This document shows positions 27,522 through 34,727 of a stretch of DNA of 34,727 bases, piece after piece. The notes beneath the pieces are model-generated. The model saw only the letters and a list, made by a program, of their open reading frames with translations. It ran no database searches and had not been told where the DNA came from. Both the position numbers and the translations under genes were made by a program. The stretch's first letter is position 1, and each line of letters starts with the position of its first letter. Source of the DNA: Akkermansiaceae bacterium (GTDB lineage: Bacteria; Verrucomicrobiota; Verrucomicrobiia; Verrucomicrobiales; Akkermansiaceae); the NCBI GenBank assembly GCA_029253285.1, contig JAQWZU010000076.1, positions 1 through 34,727 of the forward strand, in the 5' to 3' direction.

Positions 27522-28930
27522 TCGATTCAACATTCTCCGCTGACCTCACACGGCGCGCCTTTCTTGGTCGCTCGGCGGGTGGGATTGGTTCGGTGGCGCT
27601 TGCTTCCTTGTTGAATGATCAACTTCAAGCAGGGCAGGGGAGCTTGTCGAATTTTCATCATGCTCCCAAGGCGAAGCGCGTCATTTTTCTCTTCATGGCG
27701 GGTGGTCCTTCGCACATCGATCTCTTTGATCCCAAGCCGAAGCTCAACGAACTCGATGGCAAAAAAATTCCGCAGGAGCTCCTGAAGGATCACCAGCAGT
27801 TCGCTTTAATTCGTGGCACTCCGAATCTCAAAGGTTCGCCCTATGCTTTTCGGCAGCACGGACAATCCGGAACGGTCATTTCCGAATTGATGCCTCATCT
27901 CTCGAAGCTTGCCGACGAGTTGACGGTGATTCGTTCGATGCACACTGACACCAATGTGCATGACCCCGGTGTGAATTTCATGAACTGCGGAACCTTGTTG
28001 GGTGACCGGCCGACTCTCGGTTCTTGGATGTCCTACGGGCTGGGTTCCGATAACCAAGACCTACCAGCCTACACCGTGTTGACCTCTGGCGTAAGCGACG
28101 GCCAGCCGCTCTTGCAAAGTTTTTGGGGCAATGGATTTCTCGATTCCCGTCATGCCGGGGTGCCTTTCCGAAATAGCGGAGCGCCTGTGCTGCATCTCGA
28201 CAATCCAAAAGGGGTGAGCACCCAAGACCGGCGTCGTGAGTTGGATTTGATTCAGTGGATGAACGGACGCCAGCATGAAGCGCTGGGTGATCCAGAAATC
28301 ACGACCCGTATTGCGTCGTACGAATTGGCATTCCGCATGCAGGCCAGCGTGCCGCAACTCGCCGACTTAAGCAAAGAGACGGAGAAGACGATGGAGCAAT
28401 ATGGTGCGGATCGCGTGAAGCCTTCCTTCGCCCGAAACTGTCTCATGGCCCGTCGTCTCGTCGAGAGCGGGGTTCGCTTCGTGCAACTCTATGATCGAGG
28501 CTGGGATTCACACACCGACATGGATCGAGAGCACCGACGCCAGTGCGGAGCCGCCGACCAACCGATAGCCGCGCTCATCGCAGATCTTAAACAGCGCGGA
28601 TTGCTTGACGATACCCTCGTCATCTGGGGCGGCGAATTTGGCCGGACACCGGTGGCGCAGGTGATGGGGAAAACCTGGGGCCGTGATCATCACCCGCACG
28701 GCTTCACAATGTGGATGGCCGGCGGAGGAATGAAGCCCGGCCTCACCTACGGTGCCACCGATGACTTCGGCTATCACGCCACCGAGAATAAAGTTCACGT
28801 CCACGATCTCCACGCCACGATTCTTCACCAACTCGGCATCGACCACAAACGCCTCACCTTCCGTAGCCAGGGCCGCGACTTCCGCCTCACTGATGTCCAT
28901 GGCCATGTTGTTAAGGACCTCTTGGCCTAA
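27518..28930 (+). CDS. DUF1501 family Tat-exported protein
   Basis: 470 residues from ATG at 27518, overlapping the previous stop by four bases. Tat signal TRRAFLGRSAGGIGSVALAS (Arg12-Arg13). DUF1501 hallmarks: AKRVIFLFMAGGPSHIDLFDP, LTVIRSMHTDTNVHDPG, RPTLGSWMSYGLGS, ESGVRFVQLYDRGWDSHTD, LVIWGGEFGRTP, GRDHHPHGFTMWMAGGG and a final ATILHQLGIDHKRLTF. The fold is sulfatase/alkaline-phosphatase-like with conserved His and Asp, but no reaction is established. In this phylum it nearly always follows a DUF1549/DUF1553 gene, and the two products are presumed to work together in the periplasm. Confidence 0.93.
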   Translation: MIDSTFSADLTRRAFLGRSAGGIGSVALASLLNDQLQAGQGSLSNFHHAPKAKRVIFLFMAGGPSHIDLFDPKPKLNELDGKKIPQELLKDHQQFALIRGTPNLKGSPYAFRQHGQSGTVISELMPHLSKLADELTVIRSMHTDTNVHDPGVNFMNCGTLLGDRPTLGSWMSYGLGSDNQDLPAYTVLTSGVSDGQPLLQSFWGNGFLDSRHAGVPFRNSGAPVLHLDNPKGVSTQDRRRELDLIQWMNGRQHEALGDPEITTRIASYELAFRMQASVPQLADLSKETEKTMEQYGADRVKPSFARNCLMARRLVESGVRFVQLYDRGWDSHTDMDREHRRQCGAADQPIAALIADLKQRGLLDDTLVIWGGEFGRTPVAQVMGKTWGRDHHPHGFTMWMAGGGMKPGLTYGATDDFGYHATENKVHVHDLHATILHQLGIDHKRLTFRSQGRDFRLTDVHGHVVKDLLA

Positions 28931-28998
28931 ACTGGTAGGAACTTCCCTCTGGCGAAATGGGATGGAAAGCCGTCTCTGGGATGGAATCCCTTGCGAGC

Positions 28999-30063
28999 CT
29001 ATTTCACCTGGCCTGACATGGAGTAATCCAGTGAGAACTTACTTTTGGGGCGCACGAGAAATTCATCCAGAACAGGCGAATAGGTCTGGACCTCAATCGT
29101 GTTTTTAGCGGGACGGAAGGTCAGGATCCGCAGGAAGCCACTGCCAGCCTTGATCTTGGGAAGATCAAAATACCAGTAATCCGCCTGAATCTGATGCACG
29201 ACATTTCCATGTTTGCCCCGACTGGTCAGCCGGTTTTCAAGAGCGTGCCCGGAAAGGACCAGGAAGATGTTCTTGTGCTGGCTGACGAATTTCTCCCAGA
29301 TGGTTCTCCCGGAATTTCCTTTGACCGGATAATGATCGGAAGTCGATCGCTGACCTTGTTTTGAGGTGAGATAGCTGTGCGTTACGACGATGGTCCGGCA
29401 ATCCGAATGCCCGGAAATAACTTTGTTTGCCCATGCAAGGGTTTCGTCCCGGGGCTTGAACTCCAGCGTGAGGACGAGGAACTTCATTCCTCCTGCTTTC
29501 AGAAAGAGGAAGTAATTCTCGATCTCTCCTTCTTTGCGAAAGTGGAGGTTCTTTTGTTGTCCGAAATGGGAATGATACAAGGGGTTTTTTGTGAAGCGGG
29601 AGGGCGGAAAATAGGAACTAAAATGGCTGCTGCGTGAGTGGCTGGTCTTTCGGGTTTTGCGGGAATAACCCATGTCGTGGTTCCCCGAACAGAGAATGTA
29701 GGGGACATGATTGTCAATCGTCCGGAAAGCGGTATCGGCGATCTGCCACTCTTCATCGTATTCGGTTTGGGTGATGTCTCCCACATGGATCGTCATGGAG
29801 ATGTTCATCTTCTCCTTGTTCGTCTTGATCCATGCGGTCTGTTTGAAAAAACAGGCGCGTTGATCTCCAATATCCGGCCAATGCTTCTGTGTCTCCATGT
29901 GCCGGGTATCGGCGTAGCCCTGTGTGTCCGGCAGAACGATCAGCGAAAAGAAATCGGAGGCCTGTTCGGATCTCTCATCTACCGGAGTGGCCGGGTTCTC
30001 CTCAGCGGTTGTGTGGACGGAGGGAAACAGTAAAAGGATTAGAAGATGTCTTATCGTGAACAT
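28999..30063 (-). CDS. Exported calcineurin-like metallophosphoesterase
   Basis: 354 residues from ATG at 30063, sharing one base with the stop of the gene before it (TGATG). Sec signal MFTIRHLLILLLFPSVHTTA. Metal-ligand motifs: LPDTQGY, HVGDITQTEYDEEW, LCSGNHDMGY and VVTHSYLTS. The last motif, normally GHxH, reads LSGHALENR, so the final histidine is replaced by leucine. The family hydrolyses phosphomono- or diesters. The substitution may alter the metal site or specificity. Co-transcribed with another metallophosphoesterase, suggesting paired handling of one phosphoester. Confidence 0.82.
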   Translation of the reverse strand: MFTIRHLLILLLFPSVHTTAEENPATPVDERSEQASDFFSLIVLPDTQGYADTRHMETQKHWPDIGDQRACFFKQTAWIKTNKEKMNISMTIHVGDITQTEYDEEWQIADTAFRTIDNHVPYILCSGNHDMGYSRKTRKTSHSRSSHFSSYFPPSRFTKNPLYHSHFGQQKNLHFRKEGEIENYFLFLKAGGMKFLVLTLEFKPRDETLAWANKVISGHSDCRTIVVTHSYLTSKQGQRSTSDHYPVKGNSGRTIWEKFVSQHKNIFLVLSGHALENRLTSRGKHGNVVHQIQADYWYFDLPKIKAGSGFLRILTFRPAKNTIEVQTYSPVLDEFLVRPKSKFSLDYSMSGQVK

Positions 30064-31010
30064 CAGCTGTCTTTCAAACTCACCTGTTTCCGATCCCCGT
30101 GCTGCGTGTGTTTTCCGTTGAGGCAGTGCAATTCGAGGTCGGCGGAAGTTTCCGTGAGCTTCATATCGACCCAGCCATACGCATGTCCTTTTCCGAAATA
30201 GTAACTGACTGCCGGTTGATTGATGAGATGGAGATGGTCCCGTTGATCATATTGCCATTCATGCGTGTGGCCATAGAAATAGGCCCTGGCATTTTTTCGT
30301 TCGGCAAGCAGTTTTAGCAGGGACGGTCCATCACGCATGCCCTTGATGGGACGCGCCCCGCGGTTGGGATACGGATTATAATGGCCAAAAATGAGGGCTG
30401 GCTTATCGGCCCGTTCGTCGAGTTGCTTGGCGAGCCACTTCAACTGTGTGTCTCCCAGGGCTCCTTTTCCTGAATCCAGCAGGACAAGGTTCGCGTGCGG
30501 CAGTTCAATCACATCGGCCTGAAGGCCTCTGCGCTCTTTCTTCAGAAAAGGGAGTAACTTCCACAGGTTTTCACGATTGTCGTGATTTCCAATCGTCACG
30601 TGAATGGTGATGCCCGCAGCACGAATCGGCGCAACAAGCCTGAGAAACTCTTTGTATTCGGCTTCGCTTCCACGCCCGAGGGCACAGTCGCCATTGACGA
30701 TCAGGTGAGCGGGTCGAGGACTGAGTGCGATGACGCCCTTGGCTGCATTTGAAAGGCTATCCGCGATATGCACGCTTTCGTGCTCGCCCTCCTTGACGGG
30801 CGAACCAGGCCACTTCGTCCCCGGGTAGACACGATTTGGATCGGCACTGATGTGCGTGTCAGCAAGCAAGGCAACGCGGTTTTGGTCCAAGCCAACACTG
30901 TTGCGATCCGGGGCTGCCAGCGCGCGCGAGTTCATCATTGCCGTGCCGCCAAGAGCAAGCGAGCGCTTGATGAATTGACGGCGATTGAGCGGCGGAAGAA
31001 TAATGGGCAT
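30063..31010 (-). CDS. Tat-exported calcineurin-like metallophosphoesterase
   Basis: 315 residues from ATG at 31010. The Tat signal NRRQFIKRSLALGGTAMM has its arginines at 10-11. All five metallophosphatase blocks are canonical: LADTHIS, LIVNGDCALGRG, VTIGNHDNRENL, IFGHYNPYPN and FYGHTHEWQYD. First gene of a translationally coupled pair with the exported enzyme at 28999. Upstream lies a 500-base gap containing gene relics. Likely a periplasmic phosphodiesterase or phosphatase; substrate unknown. Confidence 0.87.
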   Translation of the reverse strand: MPIILPPLNRRQFIKRSLALGGTAMMNSRALAAPDRNSVGLDQNRVALLADTHISADPNRVYPGTKWPGSPVKEGEHESVHIADSLSNAAKGVIALSPRPAHLIVNGDCALGRGSEAEYKEFLRLVAPIRAAGITIHVTIGNHDNRENLWKLLPFLKKERRGLQADVIELPHANLVLLDSGKGALGDTQLKWLAKQLDERADKPALIFGHYNPYPNRGARPIKGMRDGPSLLKLLAERKNARAYFYGHTHEWQYDQRDHLHLINQPAVSYYFGKGHAYGWVDMKLTETSADLELHCLNGKHTQHGDRKQVSLKDS

Positions 31011-31084
31011 CTTGTGAGCAGGAGTGTGCTTTTTGGGCGGGGTCTTGTCGAGAAGGGAGACAGGAAGGCTGACCGCCAGGAGCT

Positions 31085-31209
31085 TGTCGGATCTTCCTTT
31101 GATGCGGCAGCCTCCAAGTGTGTTCTTCGGCGCGTCGCATCATGTAGTCGATGCCGTTCAAGACTCGAAGCTCCTTCGCGTATCGTTCGAAGAAATTTGC
31201 GTTACTCAT
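31085..31209 (-). pseudogene. Possible DUF1501/DUF1552-type fragment
   Basis: A minus-strand frame from ATG at 31209 reads MSNANFFERYAKELRVLNGI, then DYMMRRAEEHTWRLPHQR before losing protein character. The phrase FF-KYA--L-VLNGID matches, as far as I recall, an N-terminal region of DUF1501/DUF1552-like proteins. No start signal or rest of the family is present. The assignment is tentative, strengthened by the cytochrome relic immediately upstream, since such genes occur in pairs. Confidence 0.35.
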
Positions 31210-31217
31210 CACCATGA

Positions 31218-31352
31218 TCAAATTCGCCGAACACCTTCTGCATCGCCGCCAGATTTATGGCATTTGATGCAAGGCCGGGAAGCCACTTTCGTCCACACTT
31301 CGTAAGTAAAGTAGTTGTCCCTCTCAGTAGGGCGCGAGGGCCCGGATTGTTG
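31218..31352 (-). pseudogene. Relic of a c-type cytochrome (PSD-type) N-terminal part
   Basis: After two stop codons a minus-strand frame reads RDNYFTYEVWTKVASRPCIK then CHKSGGDAEG, ending at TGA 31218-31220. CIKCHKSGGDAE is a CxxCH haem-binding motif in the context seen near the start of cytochrome-like proteins of the DUF1592 group. Only about 40 codons survive. It lies directly before the possible DUF1501/1552 fragment, so a cytochrome/partner operon seems to have been deleted here. Confidence 0.55.
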
Positions 31353-31512
31353 CTACTACGGAAGCTCTGAGACCGGGACCAAGGAGGATAGGAATATCAG
31401 AAAATAACAGAATTCGACGGATTAAGGGTATCCTATCACGGCGAGCTCTCAAGTGGGGAAGTTCGGCGCAATCATGGATTGCTTGCGATTCCTCCGGGTA
31501 GAGTTGGAGCGC
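31353..31512. other. Gap between kinase stop and cytochrome relic
   Basis: 160 bases with stops in all frames and no recognisable gene, repeat or strong hairpin. It lies downstream of the kinase gene on the minus strand. Confidence 0.3.
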
Positions 31513-34140
31513 CTATTCCTCCGGGACGGGTGGGTTTCCTCCGCCAATGATGGCACGGAAGTGGGGGTCCAGACTTGCAGCAATCCGTTCGCGATCGAGG
31601 AAGGCGGCAGCCTTTTTGTCTGCTTGTTTTGTGCGGCGTATGATCTCGGTTTGGAGCGTTTCGAGATAGCGCGCCTTCGCGGTCTGGAATTGCTCCTGAT
31701 AGCCCTCCCATAATTTAGTTTGTTTCTCGAGGGCATCCTCGTGGACACTCCCGATGAAGCGGCGGGCACGTTCGCTCCCAAGGTCGCCTGGGATCGAGCC
31801 GCTTTCCTTGATGTCCTTTGTGAAGGTTTCGATATACTCCTTGGCTTCGTTGCTGAAGCGGCGGGCGGTTTCGGTTTCTTTTTCGAGATCTTTGAGGAAA
31901 TTATCTATATTCCTTTCGTTGCTCCGTTGGAAACGTCCATAAGACTCTTCTTCAGTGGTGGCGACTTTCCGGCGCGCCGCTGCGAGCCATTCTTCAACGT
32001 TGGCGAGGTTGCGGGCATCTTTTCCGGGCATATTGCGGCGGGAGGGGGCGGACCATTCCAAAAGGAGGGCTCCGACCTGATCGGATGAACTCACTGAGTT
32101 GTGGTAGCCGTATTTCCCTTCGGGTCCGCGTCGGATTTGAAGGACGGGTTGAGGAAGATCACCATCGTCCGGTTGCCCGGGAGCCCATTTCATAAACTCG
32201 AAGAGTTCGCCGGTGATAAATGTCCAGCGTTCATCGGGTGGGGCCGAGAGGCTTGCTCCGACCCAGATCCCTTTCTGTCCCTCAATGAAAGACTGCATCG
32301 CCTGCATCATCCAGTTTCCTTCAGCTTGTGAGGAGGGGACAGCGAGATGTCCCCCGGCGGCTGTGGCAAGGGCTGAAGCCTCATTCCACGAGATAGATTC
32401 AGGAACGACCAGAAAGCGTGACCCTCCGACGTCGCGGGTGCCTGTCGGGAAAATGGGGATTTTCTTATTTTTGAAAGCGGAGGCGACCCGTTCGATTTGT
32501 CGTCTGAGTGAGCCCGGGTGATCGCCTGATTCGTGCCATTGGAGGAGGAAGGGCAGTTCCCGGGAAGCGGGCAGGTCCTCGAGGGATGGTCCGGGGAGAA
32601 GGGCTGCAAAATCTTCGCCATCCTGATTGTCGGGAGAGTCATCCGGTTGCCCGGGAGCCCAGAGTTTCGAATTGAGAGCGGTTCCATTGGCCCAGTGCCA
32701 TTTTGATTCAGTGCCCGAGTCCGAGAGTCCCAGCCAGTGAGCTGATTTAAGAGCAAAGGTTTCGAGAGCCCAGTCGAGGTCTTCTTTGTTTTCCAACACC
32801 GCAAGTTGGGCCCCGTGGGCTTCTGCGAAATGGGAGGCTCGGTGCCACGAGAGTGAGGTGGGAACCAGAAAGAAGTGAGAGCCGTTCCGGCTCTGGGTTC
32901 CTTTTGGAAGTTCGCCAAAGTTGCCTTTTCTGAGCCTGGGCCGCAAACGGGTCAGGGTGTCGAGAGGTCCCTCCACTTTATCCTGTTTGACAGTGGGCGC
33001 CGGGGTTGGCTCGGGTTTTGGGGAGGGGATTGTTTCCGGCTTTTCGTTGGGCTCGTCATTTTTTGTGACGCTTATTGGACGCTTTTCCGGAGTTTCTCCC
33101 TCCTCTTTTTCCGGGGCGATGCTCACCGGTGGGTTGGAAGGCGGAGCGGGGGTAGAGGAATTGTAGATGAATCCGCCAACGACTGCGAGTAGAGCGATGA
33201 TTGCAACAGCTACCAGAGGACCTGATTTTGGTTTGGAGGAAGCCAAACCTGGTTGAATCGGGAGGCTCGAAGCTGGAAGAGGAGAGGCTAGGGCGGGTGA
33301 GGGCTGGTTGAGAGGGCCGCGGGACAAGTTAGCCATGAGGCTGTCGAGGGCGTCCGCCATTTCCGAGGCGTTGTTGTAGCGCATCCCGACCGCGGGATGC
33401 GTGGCCCGCCGAATGATCGCATCGAATCGGGGGTCACAGTTTGACAGGGTGGACGGGGGCTGCCACGGGGTGGCAGGAAGTTGGGCGGTCAGAAGTTGGT
33501 AGAGCAGCACGCCTACCGCAAAGATGTCAGTCCGTTGGTCGACCGAGTGGGGGTTCTCCAGAACTTCGGGCGCTGTGTAGCCGGGGGTGCCCCAAATGAT
33601 TTCGTCGGGATTGTGCTCCTCGCTGGCCGGGCGGGCCAGGCCGAAGTCTCCGATCTTTGGGATTGCCTCGGGGCCAAGGAGGATATTGGCCGGCTTGATG
33701 TCGCGGTGGAGAATACCAGCTTGATGCGCATGGGCGAGCCCGCGACAGATCGCGGAGATAATTTCGGCCGCAGACATTTGATCGATCAGCTTGCCGTAAG
33801 CGGAGTGATGTAGGGATTTTCCCTCTACGAGCTCCATGACGATGTAGAGCATTCCATCCGCATCTCCGAAATCGTAGACCCCAATCAGGTTGGGGTGGTT
33901 GAGCTTGGCCATTGCTTTAGCCTCTGCTTCGAAGCTGGCCCGGAATTGGGGATCAGCTCCCAATTGTCTGGGGAGGACCTTGATGGCCACCGGGCGATCA
34001 AGAGATTTCTGTTGGGCGGAATAGACTGCTCCCATTCCTCCCTGCGCAATGAAACCACCCAGTTCGTAGGCCGGAAAATACTGGCGGAGTTCCTCGATTT
34101 CAGGAGCCTGGAAGGTGGTTTGAGGGGTGGAAGAGTCCAT
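31513..34140 (-). CDS. Receptor-like Ser/Thr protein kinase with two C-type-lectin-like domains
   Basis: 875 residues from ATG at 34140. The cytoplasmic PknB-type kinase covers about 25-275: glycine loop GGFIAQGGMGAVY, Lys54 in VAIKV, HRDIKPANI (Asp147), DFGLA (Asp165), and GTPGYTAPEV. All catalytic residues are intact. A proline-rich linker leads to one membrane helix, about 308-326 (LVAVAIIALLAVVGGFIY). Outside are a proline/charged spacer, two C-type-lectin-like domains (about 415-535 and 572-697, each with W-APGQPDD), and a charged, probably coiled-coil tail about 720-860. The lectin-like domains suggest ligand or glycan sensing with signalling to the cytoplasm. The partner phosphoprotein is unknown. 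Confidence 0.9.
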   Translation of the reverse strand: MDSSTPQTTFQAPEIEELRQYFPAYELGGFIAQGGMGAVYSAQQKSLDRPVAIKVLPRQLGADPQFRASFEAEAKAMAKLNHPNLIGVYDFGDADGMLYIVMELVEGKSLHHSAYGKLIDQMSAAEIISAICRGLAHAHQAGILHRDIKPANILLGPEAIPKIGDFGLARPASEEHNPDEIIWGTPGYTAPEVLENPHSVDQRTDIFAVGVLLYQLLTAQLPATPWQPPSTLSNCDPRFDAIIRRATHPAVGMRYNNASEMADALDSLMANLSRGPLNQPSPALASPLPASSLPIQPGLASSKPKSGPLVAVAIIALLAVVGGFIYNSSTPAPPSNPPVSIAPEKEEGETPEKRPISVTKNDEPNEKPETIPSPKPEPTPAPTVKQDKVEGPLDTLTRLRPRLRKGNFGELPKGTQSRNGSHFFLVPTSLSWHRASHFAEAHGAQLAVLENKEDLDWALETFALKSAHWLGLSDSGTESKWHWANGTALNSKLWAPGQPDDSPDNQDGEDFAALLPGPSLEDLPASRELPFLLQWHESGDHPGSLRRQIERVASAFKNKKIPIFPTGTRDVGGSRFLVVPESISWNEASALATAAGGHLAVPSSQAEGNWMMQAMQSFIEGQKGIWVGASLSAPPDERWTFITGELFEFMKWAPGQPDDGDLPQPVLQIRRGPEGKYGYHNSVSSSDQVGALLLEWSAPSRRNMPGKDARNLANVEEWLAAARRKVATTEEESYGRFQRSNERNIDNFLKDLEKETETARRFSNEAKEYIETFTKDIKESGSIPGDLGSERARRFIGSVHEDALEKQTKLWEGYQEQFQTAKARYLETLQTEIIRRTKQADKKAAAFLDRERIAASLDPHFRAIIGGGNPPVPEE

Positions 34141-34558
34141 AGGTGTCGCGTTGGCCTTTAGAATAGGCTTTGATCACCCATTCGGCAAGGCCTCGGATCA
34201 AACTTAGGCTGATCCAAGCATTAGCGCGCTTGATGCTGACCGAGCCTCTGGCTCCAAAGTTGAGAGGTTTGAATGAAAATCTCTGGAGCAAATCACCGTG
34301 AGGGGTGATTGTCGCCTCCAGTATCTCGATGCCAGTGGGGAAGGGGGCTTCAGGCTCTTCGCATTGATCACCACTTTCACGGTTTCCGGCGGGGTCTCCC
34401 TCAAACGGCTCATCTCCCTGAGAAATCTATTGGCCGCCCAAGCTGATGGCAGGGGTGGAAGCACCTCCCGGAAGTGTCAAAAGAAATACAACAACGGGCT
34501 TTGAGATTTCAGAGAATGGGTGGCTCTTTTAAGATTGAGGTAACTCGCTCTTTACTCA
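34141..34558. other. Gap upstream of the kinase gene
   Basis: 418 bases without a recognisable gene. A minus-strand ORF of 86 codons (34204-34464) and a plus-strand ORF of 68 codons overlap here; neither has protein-like similarity I can name. The gap contains a two-part hairpin at 34283-34321. The kinase promoter is expected here but was not identified. Confidence 0.35.
34283..34321. ncRNA. Two-part stem-loop, possible structured leader RNA
   Basis: The outer stem CTGGAG (34283-34288) pairs with CTCCAG (34316-34321). The inner stem AATCACC (34291-34297) pairs with GGTGATT (34304-34310). The loop is GTGAGG, and the internal loop has 2 and 5 bases. That makes 13 perfect pairs in 39 bases, about 140-180 bases upstream of the kinase start. 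No T-run follows, so a terminator is unlikely. It matches no riboswitch class I can name. Confidence 0.35.
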
Positions 34559-34727
34559 CTATTGCCAAACTCGGCCCTGGTTTGATCCCAGAGGGACGAT
34601 TTTACCTGACGATGCGACCTTCAGGCTTGAAGAAGTCAGCGAACCCCAGTCAACTCTCTTCATTGAACGGAGTTTGCCCTCTGCTTCCTTTCCTGCCCAG
34701 CCTATTGGGAGCGAAGGAAATATGGTT
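34559..34727 (-). CDS. Possible 3' end of a gene entering from the right edge
   Basis: A minus-strand frame is open from the window edge to TAG at 34559-34561, giving 55 codons that end GKIVPLGSNQGRVWQ. The composition is protein-like (EGKLRSMKRVDWGSLTSSSL), but the family is not recognised. The opposite strand also has an open frame from ATG at 34516 to the edge, so the strand is uncertain. Confidence 0.25.
   Translation of the reverse strand, partial: TIFPSLPIGWAGKEAEGKLRSMKRVDWGSLTSSSLKVASSGKIVPLGSNQGRVWQ

Noticed and set aside
28961-28993. Repeated GGGATGGAA in the convergent gap after the DUF1501 gene
   Set aside because: Two short direct copies with only a four-to-five base pairing potential; too weak to call a terminator or repeat element.
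1-34727. CRISPR array, tRNA/rRNA genes, IS elements or prophage
   Set aside because: No regular spaced repeats, no cloverleaf-like or rRNA-like segments, and no transposase, integrase or phage structural proteins were recognised on either strand.

Overview
The window looks like chromosomal DNA of a Verrucomicrobiota bacterium, possibly Verrucomicrobiales. The grounds are its gene families: DUF1592/DUF1552 and DUF1549-DUF1553/DUF1501 cytochrome pairs, a formylglycine sulfatase, PEP-CTERM and CotH/lamin-tail surface proteins, a CRTAC1-like FG-GAP/ASPIC lipoprotein and a transmembrane Ser/Thr kinase. Shine-Dalgarno sequences are weak, and many products carry Sec, Tat or lipoprotein export signals. 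No tRNA, rRNA, CRISPR array, transposase or phage gene was seen. The genus cannot be assigned from the sequence.

Layout. 156-3653 (+) is one very long gene interrupted by a single in-frame TGA. 3658-4782 (-) is an M24 peptidase. 4962-12365 (-) holds three exported proteins built on one shared module: a CotH/lamin-tail protein, a two-module Ig-like protein and a short PEP-CTERM protein. 12540-17367 (+) is an IclR regulator - DUF1592 cytochrome - DUF1552 operon with start/stop overlaps. 17577-22279 (+) has two endonuclease/exonuclease/phosphatase-fold proteins, a PhoD-like phosphatase and a CE6-like esterase. 22327-24429 (-) is a sulfatase. 24717-28930 (+) is a DUF1549/DUF1553-DUF1501 pair. 28999-31010 (-) is a metallophosphatase pair. 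31513-34140 (-) is a receptor-like kinase with two C-type-lectin-like domains.

Main finding. The two long reading frames 156-2051 and 2073-3653 are in the same frame, separated only by TGA at 2049-2051. Starting 9 nt after this TGA is an 8-bp hairpin with a GGTCG loop. Its apical GCAGGTC matches, as I recall it, the top of the E. coli fdhF SECIS element, at nearly the same distance from the UGA. I read this as one 1165-residue putative selenoprotein (Sec632): a lipoprotein with FG-GAP, ASPIC/UnbV, thioredoxin-like (CEHC) and TPR parts. I do not recall this family among the classical bacterial selenoproteins.

Second theme. Several intergenic gaps hold short, clearly recognisable gene relics: a sulfatase C-terminus, a DUF1080 N-terminus, a c-type cytochrome N-terminal piece and perhaps a DUF1501/1552 fragment. 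All belong to the same polysaccharide-related repertoire as the intact neighbours. The region therefore seems to turn over catabolic modules by duplication and deletion.

Working together. The exported sulfatase, esterase, phosphatases and cytochrome/Tat-protein pairs suggest outer-surface or periplasmic processing of sulfated or esterified glycans and of phosphoesters. The IclR gene probably controls its own operon. That functional picture is inference from families and gene order.
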